Shown here one piece after another: positions 1 through 5,366 of a stretch of 6,215 bases of DNA. Position 1 is the stretch's first letter. The number at the start of each line of letters is the position of its first letter. The notes beneath the pieces are model-generated. The model was given only the letters and a program-made list of their open reading frames with translations. It had not been told where the DNA came from and searched no databases. The stretch is from positions 1 through 6,215 of the forward strand of contig JADFQF010000097.1 in assembly GCA_022561955.1 (NCBI GenBank), in the 5' to 3' direction. The stretch is from Chloroflexota bacterium. Lineage in GTDB: Bacteria; Chloroflexota; Dehalococcoidia; SAR202; UBA11138. Made by a program: the position numbers and the translations under genes.

Positions 1-202
1 GAGCGGTGCGATTGTAAAAACGATATATCGCAATTAAATATGCGGCAACGGCGGCGAGGACCACGGAAATAGCTAACGCCCCTATTTTCCATGGAATGCC
101 CCAAGAATCGTTTTCTGACACCATGGACAGGGTTGTCGCAAAAAAAAGGCTGACCAGGATGGCAAATGCTGTCCAGAAGACCCCTATCCGAAATATCTTC
201 AA
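1..202 (-). CDS. Small two-helix membrane protein, N-terminal part, runs off the left edge
   Basis: I do not recognise the family. The frame is open from an in-frame TGA just upstream of a TTG codon (202-200) to the window edge, giving 67 residues. Two hydrophobic stretches fit membrane helices, at about residues 6-28 (GVFWTAFAILVSLFFATT) and 40-60 (IGALAISVVLAAVAAYLIAI). A short polar loop containing SENDSWGIPW joins them, and the second helix is followed by RFYNR, a basic end that suggests a cytoplasmic side. TTG is the only usual start between the stop and the first helix, and no clear ribosome binding site precedes it, so the start is uncertain. It lies 81 bases after the MNT gene on the same strand and may be the next operon member. 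Its reality rests on the open frame and the regular hydrophobic pattern only. Confidence 0.45.
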   Translation of the reverse strand, partial: MKIFRIGVFWTAFAILVSLFFATTLSMVSENDSWGIPWKIGALAISVVLAAVAAYLIAIYRFYNRTA

Positions 203-224
203 CGCGTTGTCGATTCAATTTGAA

Positions 225-255
225 TTAGATTTGCCTATGATTCAGCTTAATCTAA
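225..255. repeat. AT-rich inverted repeat between the MNT gene and the membrane gene
   Basis: TTAGATT (225-231) and AATCTAA (249-255) are exact reverse complements separated by 17 bases. A second small palindrome, ATTCAA-T-TTGAAT, lies at 213-225. Both fall in the 81-base AT-rich gap (203-283) between two minus-strand genes. They could be part of a weak transcription stop or a promoter region for the membrane gene, but at this base composition they could also arise by chance. No T-run follows a GC-rich stem, so this is not a standard intrinsic terminator. Confidence 0.25.
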
Positions 256-283
256 CACAATCTTAAAATCAGCGTCATTCCCT

Positions 284-619
284 CTACGCGACATACAGCG
301 TCTCCGCCTCCTCCAGCACCTCTTCCCTGAAGTAGGGGCTGATGGACAGTGGCGTTTTCATGTCCGCCTTATGGCCACCGATGAGCTCCGAGAGCTCGAT
401 CTCCATTCCGGCGAGCGTAATGAGGCCCGGAATGTGCTCCGGGTTGAACTCGACCAGCACGTCGATGTCGCTGTCGGGCGTGAAGTCGTCTCGGAGGACG
501 GACCCGAACAGTGCCAGACGGTCGATGTGGTGCTTACGGCAGAAGCTCTCGATCTGCTCGGGACCGAGCGAAAATCTTTCCAGGATGACTTCCTTCGACA
601 CGGAATTTTGAGTGGACAT
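284..619 (-). CDS. Minimal nucleotidyltransferase (MNT, MntA-like)
   Basis: This is a 111-residue protein of the small nucleotidyltransferase group (polymerase beta fold, COG1669-like). A short N-terminal helix region (about residues 8-32) is followed by LALFGSVLRDDF, then DSDIDVLVEF. Together they give the exact GSx10DxD active-site pattern: G39, S40, D51 and D53. A third likely metal-binding acid is D86 in KADMKTP, where family members usually have a VDLVTP-type strand. The C-terminal FREEVLEEAETLYV matches the usual closing helix. Characterised MntA proteins are antitoxins that AMPylate a neighbouring HEPN RNase toxin. No HEPN gene is adjacent here: upstream is rpe and downstream is a membrane protein. 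The ATG lies 3 bases after the rpe stop without a strong ribosome binding site of its own, which suggests translational coupling to rpe. The fold and catalytic residues are clear; the biological target is unknown. Confidence 0.9.
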   Translation of the reverse strand: MSTQNSVSKEVILERFSLGPEQIESFCRKHHIDRLALFGSVLRDDFTPDSDIDVLVEFNPEHIPGLITLAGMEIELSELIGGHKADMKTPLSISPYFREEVLEEAETLYVA

Positions 620-622
620 GGC

Positions 623-1294
623 CTATTCGAGGCTTTCTCTGAGCCGCGCGATGGCCTCGGCTACGCTGGTCGTGTCGTTGTAGACTGCCGAGCCCGCCAC
701 GAGGATGTTTGCGCCGGCGTCCGCCGCCTGCTTTGCCGTGCCTAGATTTATGCCGCCGTCGACCTCGAGATCTATCTTCACGTTCGAGTCATGGAGGACG
801 CCGCGCATGCGCTCGATCTTTTTTAGCATGCTGCTGATAAAACTCTGCCCGCCAAATCCGGGATTGACCGTCATGACAAGGACCTGGTCCAGGTCCGGAA
901 GAATGTCTTCTATTGCCGATATAGGGGTCCCCGGATTGATGGCGACGCCGGCCTTTTTGCCAAGCTCTTTGATCTGGTGGATGGTGCGATGCAGGTGCGT
1001 GCATGCCTCGGCGTGGACCGTGATTACGTCAGCGCCGGCCGACGCAAAATCGGCGACGAACCGTCCGGGCTCGGAGATCATGAGATGCAGGTCGAAGGGA
1101 ATGTCCGTCCACGGCCGCAGGGCGTCTACCATCTGCGGGCCCAGCGTGATGGCGGGCACGAACTGGCCGTCCATGACGTCGATGTGGACCATGTCGGCGC
1201 CGCCCTTCGCAGCCTCCGCGACCTGCTCGCCAAGGTTGCTAAAGTCGGCGGAGAGTATCGAGGGTGCGATCTTGATTCCAGAGCTATTGGCCAT
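623..1294 (-). CDS. rpe: Ribulose-phosphate 3-epimerase
   Basis: Cytoplasmic TIM-barrel enzyme that interconverts ribulose 5-phosphate and xylulose 5-phosphate (EC 5.1.3.1) in the pentose phosphate pathway or Calvin cycle. The 223-residue length is normal for the family. Strands and motifs appear in the expected order: APSILSADFSNLG (10-22), HIDVMDGQFVP (37-47), DLHLMI (68-73), HAEA (94-97), NPGTP (120-124), VLVMTVNPGFGGQSF (138-152), EVDGGIN (177-183) and VAGSAVY (199-205). The metal ligands and acid-base residues expected from the family are all present: H37, D39, H70 and D179. GFGGQ and the AGSA segment form the phosphate-binding part. The ATG overlaps the end of argH by 11 bases, and GGAG lies 7 bases upstream inside argH, which supports this start and coupled translation. 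No sign of decay. Confidence 0.97.
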   Translation of the reverse strand: MANSSGIKIAPSILSADFSNLGEQVAEAAKGGADMVHIDVMDGQFVPAITLGPQMVDALRPWTDIPFDLHLMISEPGRFVADFASAGADVITVHAEACTHLHRTIHQIKELGKKAGVAINPGTPISAIEDILPDLDQVLVMTVNPGFGGQSFISSMLKKIERMRGVLHDSNVKIDLEVDGGINLGTAKQAADAGANILVAGSAVYNDTTSVAEAIARLRESLE

Positions 1295-2633
1295 TTTCGG
1301 ACTCCAGTGCGGCCCTGGCGGCGGCCAGCGCTCGCTTGACCTGCGAGAACGACGTCCCGCCCGGCACGTCCCGCGCGGCTATCGACGAGTCGACGCTGAT
1401 TTCGAGAACGTCCGACTCAAATAGCTCCGAGAATTTCTTGTATCTGTCCAGGGCGATTTCGTGAAAGCTCATTCCCTGTTCAGCGGCATAATCGGACAGG
1501 CGGCCCACGACGCCGTGGGCCTCCCTGAAGGGCATGCCCTTGGCCGCCAGATAGTCGGCGATGTCCGTCGCGAGGACGTAGCTCCCCTGCGCGGCCTCGC
1601 GCATGCGGTCTGCATTCAGCCTCATCCCCGAAACCATGCCGCTAAACGCGTTTAACGTATCCAGGAGGGTGTCGTGCGTATCGAAGAACCCCTCCTTGTC
1701 CTCTTGCATGTCTCGATTGTAGGTGAGGGGCAACCCCTTGAGCGTCGTCAGCAGGCCCATCAGATGACCGTACACCCTGCCCGTCTTCCCCCTGGCGATC
1801 TCGGCGAAGTCCGGGTTGCGCTTCTGAGGCATGATGCTGCTGCCGGTCGTGTACTCCTCGCTTAGCCTGATGAAGCCGAACTCGTCCGACGACCAGTACA
1901 CGAGCTCCTCGCCCATTCTCGACAGGTGCATTATGCAGATGGCCGAGGCGGACTGGTAGTCCAGCAGAAAGTCCCTATCGGAAACGGCGTCCATGCTGTT
2001 GGCAGAGATTCGGCTGAATCCCAGCTCCCTGGCGACGAACTCCCTGTCCAGGGGGTACGGCAGCCCAGCGAGAGCGCCGCTGCCCAGGGGCATGACGTCT
2101 GCCCTGTCGTACGCCTGCCGGAAGCGCTCGATGTCTCGGCCGAACATCTCGAAATAGGCCAGCATGTGGTGCGCGAAGAGCACGGGCTGCGCCCTCTGCA
2201 CGTGCGTGTAGCCGGGCATGACCACGTCGGCGTTGGCGCCTGCCTTCTCGACGAGAGACCTGCGCAGGCCGTGGAGCGCGGAGACGATCTCGGTGACCGC
2301 GTCCTTCGTGAACATGCGGATGTCCAGCGCGACCTGGTCGTTGCGAGAGCGCGCCGTGTGAAGCTTCCCCGCGACGTCGCCTATCTTTTCGTACAGGCGA
2401 CTCTCGATGTTCATGTGGATGTCCTCGAGCTCGGGCCGCCACTGGAACTTTTCTTCCTCTATCTCGGTCCTGATTTCAGCCAGACCGTCGATTATCGCGC
2501 TGGCATCTTTTTCAGCGACGATGCCCTGCTTGGCAAGCATTCCGGCGTGCGCAATCGAGCCGGCGATGTCCTGTCGGTAAAGGCGCCGGTCGTAGTGCAG
2601 CGAGACCGTATAGTTGGACGAGACCTCTCTCAC
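1284..2633 (-). CDS. argH: Argininosuccinate lyase
   Basis: Cleaves argininosuccinate to arginine and fumarate (EC 4.3.2.1), the last step of arginine synthesis. It belongs to the fumarase/aspartase superfamily and acts as a cytoplasmic homotetramer. Three superfamily regions are intact: HTARSRNDQ (92-100), MPGYTHVQRAQP (139-150, with H144) and the signature loop GSSIMPQKRNP (264-274, with the two serines and K271). DIHMNIE (71-77), the N-terminal SLHYDRRLY with a probable substrate-binding serine, and the C-terminal PGGTSFSQV also fit. Length is 449 residues against about 460 for the family, and the shortage is at the N terminus: the usual (W)GGRF/GRF segment is missing. The start is GTG (2633-2631), overlapping the TGA of the MaoC gene as GTGA. 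Reading further upstream in this frame does not recover the missing motif. The sequence resembles Dehalococcoidia-type ArgH in DVMPLGSGALAGLPYP and RDMQEDKEG. Confidence 0.96.
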   Translation of the reverse strand: MREVSSNYTVSLHYDRRLYRQDIAGSIAHAGMLAKQGIVAEKDASAIIDGLAEIRTEIEEEKFQWRPELEDIHMNIESRLYEKIGDVAGKLHTARSRNDQVALDIRMFTKDAVTEIVSALHGLRRSLVEKAGANADVVMPGYTHVQRAQPVLFAHHMLAYFEMFGRDIERFRQAYDRADVMPLGSGALAGLPYPLDREFVARELGFSRISANSMDAVSDRDFLLDYQSASAICIMHLSRMGEELVYWSSDEFGFIRLSEEYTTGSSIMPQKRNPDFAEIARGKTGRVYGHLMGLLTTLKGLPLTYNRDMQEDKEGFFDTHDTLLDTLNAFSGMVSGMRLNADRMREAAQGSYVLATDIADYLAAKGMPFREAHGVVGRLSDYAAEQGMSFHEIALDRYKKFSELFESDVLEISVDSSIAARDVPGGTSFSQVKRALAAARAALESENGQ

Positions 2634-3109
2634 GCCTGCTTGGCCCCTCTCTTGGGCACGAGGAAACGCCTGCGCAACGTCAGCACGCGCTCCTCCCGCT
2701 GGTTGAACCCGCGGACCTCCGCGTAGACTATGCCCCGGTCGGGCTTGGACCTGGACTCTCGGGTTTCCAGGATTTCACTCTCCGCATATATCGTATCGCC
2801 CTGAAAAACGGGGGCGTCGTGGGTTACCTTCTCATACTCGAGGTTGGCAAATGCCTTGCCGGATGTGTCGCGCACGCTGAGGCCAACGACGAGGCTGAAC
2901 ACGAGAGTCCCGTTTACGAGTATCTTGCCGTGTTGGTGGCTCTTCATATAGTGCTCGTCGATGTGCAGCGGCTGCGGGTTCATGGTCAAGAGCGAAAACA
3001 GGTGGTTGTCCATCTCGGTTATGGTCTTGCCGGGCCAGTGTTTGTAGATGTCGCCCGGTTTGAAGTCCTCAAGGTATCCGCCGAAGTTTTCCCGTCCGTC
3101 GTGAATCAT
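2630..3109 (-). CDS. MaoC-like acyl-CoA dehydratase, itaconyl/mesaconyl-CoA hydratase-like group
   Basis: This single hotdog-fold protein has 159 residues from the chosen start. Its hydratase region reads LLTMNPQPLHIDEHY (40-54), followed by the conserved glycines in HGKILVNGTL (60-69) and LVVGLSVRDTS (73-83). The later part, DAPVFQGDTIYAESEILETRESRS followed by PDRGIVYAEVRGFNQREE, matches my memory of the group that includes itaconyl-CoA and mesaconyl-CoA hydratases and mycobacterial Rv2499c. The usual catalytic D-x-N-P-x-H pattern of R-specific hydratases is N44-P-Q46-P-L-H49 here. An acyl-CoA dehydrogenase sits two genes upstream in the same operon, as in the mycobacterial fadE19 cluster, so branched-chain or C5 acyl-CoA breakdown is a reasonable guess. 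Start choice: GAGGAA (3121-3116) lies 7 bases from the ATG at 3109 but touches an in-frame ATG at 3115, so the inner ATG is preferred. The exact substrate is not visible. Confidence 0.87.
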   Translation of the reverse strand: MIHDGRENFGGYLEDFKPGDIYKHWPGKTITEMDNHLFSLLTMNPQPLHIDEHYMKSHQHGKILVNGTLVFSLVVGLSVRDTSGKAFANLEYEKVTHDAPVFQGDTIYAESEILETRESRSKPDRGIVYAEVRGFNQREERVLTLRRRFLVPKRGAKQA

Positions 3110-3115
3110 AGGCAT

Positions 3116-3121
3116 TTCCTC
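3116..3121 (-). promoter_or_regulatory. Ribosome binding site that decides the MaoC start
   Basis: On the minus strand GAGGAA is followed directly by ATG CCT ATG. The first ATG (3115) is too close for normal initiation, while the second (3109) is well spaced, about 7 bases from AGGA. Calls at 3115 and 3109 differ by only two residues. Confidence 0.55.
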
Positions 3122-3149
3122 ATCTTGGGCAAATAAATTCAGATGCTAA

Positions 3150-3653
3150 TCACAGGGAGGATGCGAGCTCTTTGAGGGCGCGAGTAATGGCAGATTTTCT
3201 CTGAGATTTCAATTTCTGGACATTGAATTCTTCGATGTCAGCCCGCGTAACAACAACTTTTTTGCCTGAATCCTCCCGCTCCAGAACCACTTCGTCGTTG
3301 TGTATTTCCTTTACCCAGTTCTTCTTCCCCTGCACTACCGTCTTAACTGGGACGCCCGCTTCTTTCCTCCATTCCAGTTCCCTCTTAAGGTTGAACCATG
3401 TGGATTCACTTAGCATCGCCGAGCCTGCTTCCGAAGTCGATTTCGAGGAACTGGATTCAATAGCCTCCACCGGCAACAAGTATTGCAGATCGAGGCGCTC
3501 TGACGCGTCCAAAACTTCAATTCCTATTAACCTATCTTGGTCATCCAAGTTTAGTGCGATGTCCTGATCTACATTTACAGTGGTAATTTGATGCTTGCCG
3601 GGTATAAGCTTGATATAGACTGCGTCCACCTGACGATCATAGGTTATGTACAA
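3150..3653 (-). CDS. DUF2283 protein with a C-terminal extension (possible antitoxin-like partner)
   Basis: Residues 1-64 match DUF2283: a start of YITYDRQVDAVYIKL, then DIALNLDDQDRLIGIEVLDAS and a hydrophobic end. Members of this family are usually only about 60-80 residues and begin at M-x-I-x-Y-D. The chosen TTG start (3653-3651) reproduces that beginning and lies 5 bases after GGAGGTG. An ATG at 3668 would add five residues that are themselves the binding site (MGGVN). A serine-rich linker (about 66-83) leads to a second part, residues 84-143, predicted to be helix then beta strands (WFNLKRELEWRKEAG, KTVVQGKKNWVKEI, EVVLERE, GKKVVVTRADIEEF). A basic tail rich in K and R follows. I do not recognise this extension. 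The gene follows the DUF4258 stop by 2 bases, a pairing seen often in bacteria and suspected of being toxin-antitoxin-like. Base composition is low in G+C (some 60-base rows near 40%) compared with neighbours above 60%. Confidence 0.82.
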   Translation of the reverse strand: MYITYDRQVDAVYIKLIPGKHQITTVNVDQDIALNLDDQDRLIGIEVLDASERLDLQYLLPVEAIESSSSKSTSEAGSAMLSESTWFNLKRELEWRKEAGVPVKTVVQGKKNWVKEIHNDEVVLEREDSGKKVVVTRADIEEFNVQKLKSQRKSAITRALKELASSL

Positions 3654-3655
3654 AT

Positions 3656-3925
3656 TTACACCTCCCATTTACCGTAATACACATACACTGTGACCATTGA
3701 GATTTTCTCCGGTTGGACCAGGTAAATGATCCTTACAAGCTTGTGAGGGTAGAATTGCCCCCTCCACGTATATCCCTCGGTAAAGACCATCCGCCTGCCC
3801 AAACGTGGCGCCTTGGCCTCGGCCATTTCCCCGTAATGCAATACCTGCCGGACTTCATCCTCTGTGGCACCTCGCTCATGCATCTGCTCCCTAGCATGAA
3901 AGGGGAATTCAACAATCAAATCCAT
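3656..3925 (-). CDS. DUF4258 protein (possible toxin-like member of a two-gene cassette)
   Basis: This 89-residue protein has the DUF4258 layout. The N-terminal motif FHAREQMHERGATEDEVRQVL (from residue 9, shown here by its key H10, R12, M15 and R18-G19) forms the conserved H-A-R-x-x-M-x-x-R-G helix. It is followed by GRRMVFTEGY (43-52) and paired strands HKLVRIIYLV (61-70) and ISMVTVYVYYGKWE (75-88), a typical small alpha-plus-beta domain. Function is unproven. Such proteins often sit next to DUF2283 or small DNA-binding proteins, and some annotators regard them as RelE-like or BrnT-like toxins, which I infer only from context. The ATG is one base after the stop of the acyl-CoA dehydrogenase gene and no clear ribosome binding site precedes it, so it probably depends on upstream translation. 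The region is poorer in G+C than the dehydrogenase gene, which suggests it was inserted into the operon. Confidence 0.83.
   Translation of the reverse strand: MDLIVEFPFHAREQMHERGATEDEVRQVLHYGEMAEAKAPRLGRRMVFTEGYTWRGQFYPHKLVRIIYLVQPEKISMVTVYVYYGKWEV
3659..3666 (-). promoter_or_regulatory. Near-perfect ribosome binding site for a TTG start
   Basis: GGGAGGTG on the minus strand lies inside the last codons of the DUF4258 gene, is followed by its TAA stop (3658-3656), and precedes TTG (3653-3651) by 5 bases. It is the strongest such site in the left block. It implies that the second gene of the pair is translated efficiently and largely independently of stop-codon coupling. Confidence 0.7.
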
Positions 3926-3926
3926 T

Positions 3927-5087
3927 CTAGATCTGGTACTTTTGCAGCAGCCGTCGGGCTATGACCAGCTTCTGTATCTCGTTGGTGCCCTCGCCGATTA
4001 TCATGAGGGGCGCGTCCCTGTAATAGCGCTCGACGGGGTAGTCCTTTATGTAGCCGTACCCGCCGTGAATTCGCATGGCATCCATCGTGACCTCGCCGCA
4101 CATCTCGCTGGCGAACAGCTTGGCCATGCCGGCCTCGAGGTCGACGCGCTCCCCCTCGTCCTTCTTCCGCGCCGCCTCGTAGGTCAATAGCCGTGCTGCT
4201 TCTATCTTCGTGGCCATGTCCGCGAGCTTCAGCTGTATCGCCTGGTGTTGCGCGATAGGCTTGCCAAATGTCTCGCGGGTCTGGGCGTATTTGATGGCCG
4301 CCTCGAACGCCGCAGTCGCCACACCCACGGCGCGAGCGGCAACGTTTATGCGCCCGCCCTCCAGGCCGCTCATGACCTGCTGAAAGCCCCGGCCCTCGAC
4401 GTCGCCGATGAGGTTCTCCGTTGGCACCCGCACGTCCTCGAAGACGAGCTCCGTGGTGTCGATGCCGCGATACCCCAGCTTGTCCAGCTTTTGTGCCACG
4501 GTGAAGCCCACCGCCGGTTTCTCGACGATGAAGCAGCTAATGCCTTTGTGGGGCGGGTCGGCGTCTCTATCCGTTTTGGCCAGGACGGCGAAGGCGTTGC
4601 CGTGCTCGCCGTTGGATATGAACATCTTGCTGCCGTTGATGACGTACTCTTCGCCGTCCTTCACCGCGCGGGTCTGGATACTCTGTATGTCGCTTCCTCC
4701 GCTTGCCTCCGTCAACGCCAGCCCGGCGCGGAGCTCGCCGGACGCCAGCCTGGATAGGAAGCGCCCCTTCTGCTCCTCGGTGCCGAAGGTGGAGATCATG
4801 TAGGCCAGGATGTGGTGGGTGCCAATGGGGCCCGTCAGGCTCATCCAGCCCTTGCTCAGCTCCTCGAAGATGGTAGCGAAGGTCGTGTAGTCGAGACCCA
4901 GACCGCCGTACTCTTCGGGGATAGTTATGCCGAAGAGGCCCATCTCCGCCATCTTGTCGATCAGCGCTTGCGGATACGTGTCCTCATCGTCGTACTGCCG
5001 CACGACGGGCTCGACATCGCGTCGAACAAACTCACGCACGAGGCTTACGATCTGGCTGCGGGCTTCCTCTGAAGTTTTTTCGATCAT
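3927..5087 (-). CDS. Acyl-CoA dehydrogenase
   Basis: FAD-dependent enzyme that introduces the alpha-beta double bond into an acyl-CoA and passes electrons to electron-transfer flavoprotein. The 386 residues match the standard short/medium-chain family length. Features in order: N-terminal helical domain with LFGITIPEEYGGLGLDY (51-67); first family signature ALTEASGGSD (124-133); beta domain with GSKMFISNG (152-160) and TTELVFEDVRVP (211-222); GLEGGRINVAARAVG (241-255); FGKPIAQHQAIQ (274-285); second signature HGGYGYIKDYPVERYYRDA (341-359); and the catalytic base E366 in IGEGTNEIQ. The second signature has R339 where many members have Q. The chain-length specificity cannot be read from sequence; pairing with a MaoC hydratase downstream suggests branched-chain or short-chain acyl-CoA breakdown. 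It is the first gene of the minus-strand run. Only a weak AGAAAG precedes the ATG, and no convincing promoter is seen upstream. Confidence 0.95.
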   Translation of the reverse strand: MIEKTSEEARSQIVSLVREFVRRDVEPVVRQYDDEDTYPQALIDKMAEMGLFGITIPEEYGGLGLDYTTFATIFEELSKGWMSLTGPIGTHHILAYMISTFGTEEQKGRFLSRLASGELRAGLALTEASGGSDIQSIQTRAVKDGEEYVINGSKMFISNGEHGNAFAVLAKTDRDADPPHKGISCFIVEKPAVGFTVAQKLDKLGYRGIDTTELVFEDVRVPTENLIGDVEGRGFQQVMSGLEGGRINVAARAVGVATAAFEAAIKYAQTRETFGKPIAQHQAIQLKLADMATKIEAARLLTYEAARKKDEGERVDLEAGMAKLFASEMCGEVTMDAMRIHGGYGYIKDYPVERYYRDAPLMIIGEGTNEIQKLVIARRLLQKYQI

Positions 5088-5210
5088 GTCAATGCTTTCT
5101 TCTCGAACTGATTATTTGGCGGGCTGATGGGTGATTCGAATTTCTTAGCCAGGGAGGGCTGTTATGGCAGGGTATGTTTTGACGGAATTCAAATGGTCTG
5201 TGGTCCAACC

Positions 5211-5226
5211 CTTGTCGCCGGACAAG
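5211..5226. repeat. Short perfect hairpin CTTGTC-GCCG-GACAAG
   Basis: CTTGTC and GACAAG are exact reverse complements around the four-base loop GCCG. No T-run follows on either strand, so a normal intrinsic terminator is not supported. It may be structure in the 5' leader of the DUF1674 gene or chance. Confidence 0.3.
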
Positions 5227-5328
5227 CGACGCGGCTCATCACGCGCATCAGTCGGCTCAGTTTGCCGATATTTATCTATAAAGTGATTTCCGGATTGCGC
5301 CGCGATGCGCCCACCCCTAAATGTGATA

Positions 5329-5345
5329 GCGCATCAGTGATGCGC
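5329..5345. repeat. Perfect inverted repeat, operator-like, upstream of the DUF1674 gene
   Basis: GCGCATCA-G-TGATGCGC is a perfect palindrome with a one-base centre, ending 21 bases before the ATG at 5367. The half-site GCGCATC or its complement also occurs at 5243-5249 and 5304-5310. The first of these lies in the ten-base direct copy GCGCATCAGT (5243-5252 and 5329-5338). The arrangement resembles a regulator binding site, or an mRNA stem just upstream of the ribosome binding site (GGAGG at 5357-5361). No known regulator motif is recognised. Confidence 0.4.
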
Positions 5346-5366
5346 GGGACATGGATGGAGGGCGTT

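Larger units (their letters stand above)
5088..5366. other. Gap between the divergent blocks, no convincing gene; possible lineage junction
   Basis: The stretch separates minus-strand acyl-CoA dehydrogenase from plus-strand DUF1674. An open frame starting at 5127 runs through into the DUF1674 frame, but its first 80 residues look like no protein I know. I see no tRNA, insertion sequence end or clear terminator. It holds a 6-base stem hairpin (5211-5226), an AT-rich patch with TATAAA (5277-5282), and several GCGCATC copies (5243, 5304, 5329, 5339). Genes to the left look Chloroflexota-like and those to the right alphaproteobacterial, so a boundary may lie here. Confidence 0.5.

Noticed and set aside
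705..1424. Plus-strand open frame of 239 codons opposite rpe and the end of argH
   Set aside because: Antisense shadow spanning two real genes in GC-rich sequence; residues are low-complexity with no domain.
1926..2726. Long plus-strand open frame of 266 codons opposite argH
   Set aside because: It mirrors the codon pattern of argH on the other strand, its residue make-up (rich in V, R, D, H, L) is typical of an antisense shadow, and ArgH itself is unmistakable.
4245..4803. Plus-strand open frames opposite the acyl-CoA dehydrogenase
   Set aside because: Both overlapping frames are shadows of a gene with complete family signatures; no ribosome binding site or known motif supports them.
5130..5150. 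TTCGAA segment that looks like a tRNA T-loop
   Set aside because: The flanking five-base arms do not pair on either strand and no acceptor or anticodon stem can be formed nearby.
5254..5282. Sigma-70 promoter for the DUF1674 gene using TATAAA at 5277
   Set aside because: A plausible -10 is present but the bases 17 upstream (around GGCTCA) do not resemble a -35 element, so it is not listed as a promoter.
5127..5366. N-terminal extension of the DUF1674 frame back to an ATG at 5127
   Set aside because: The extra 80 residues resemble no known protein, cross the presumed regulatory and junction region, and a strong GGAGG site marks the inner ATG at 5367.
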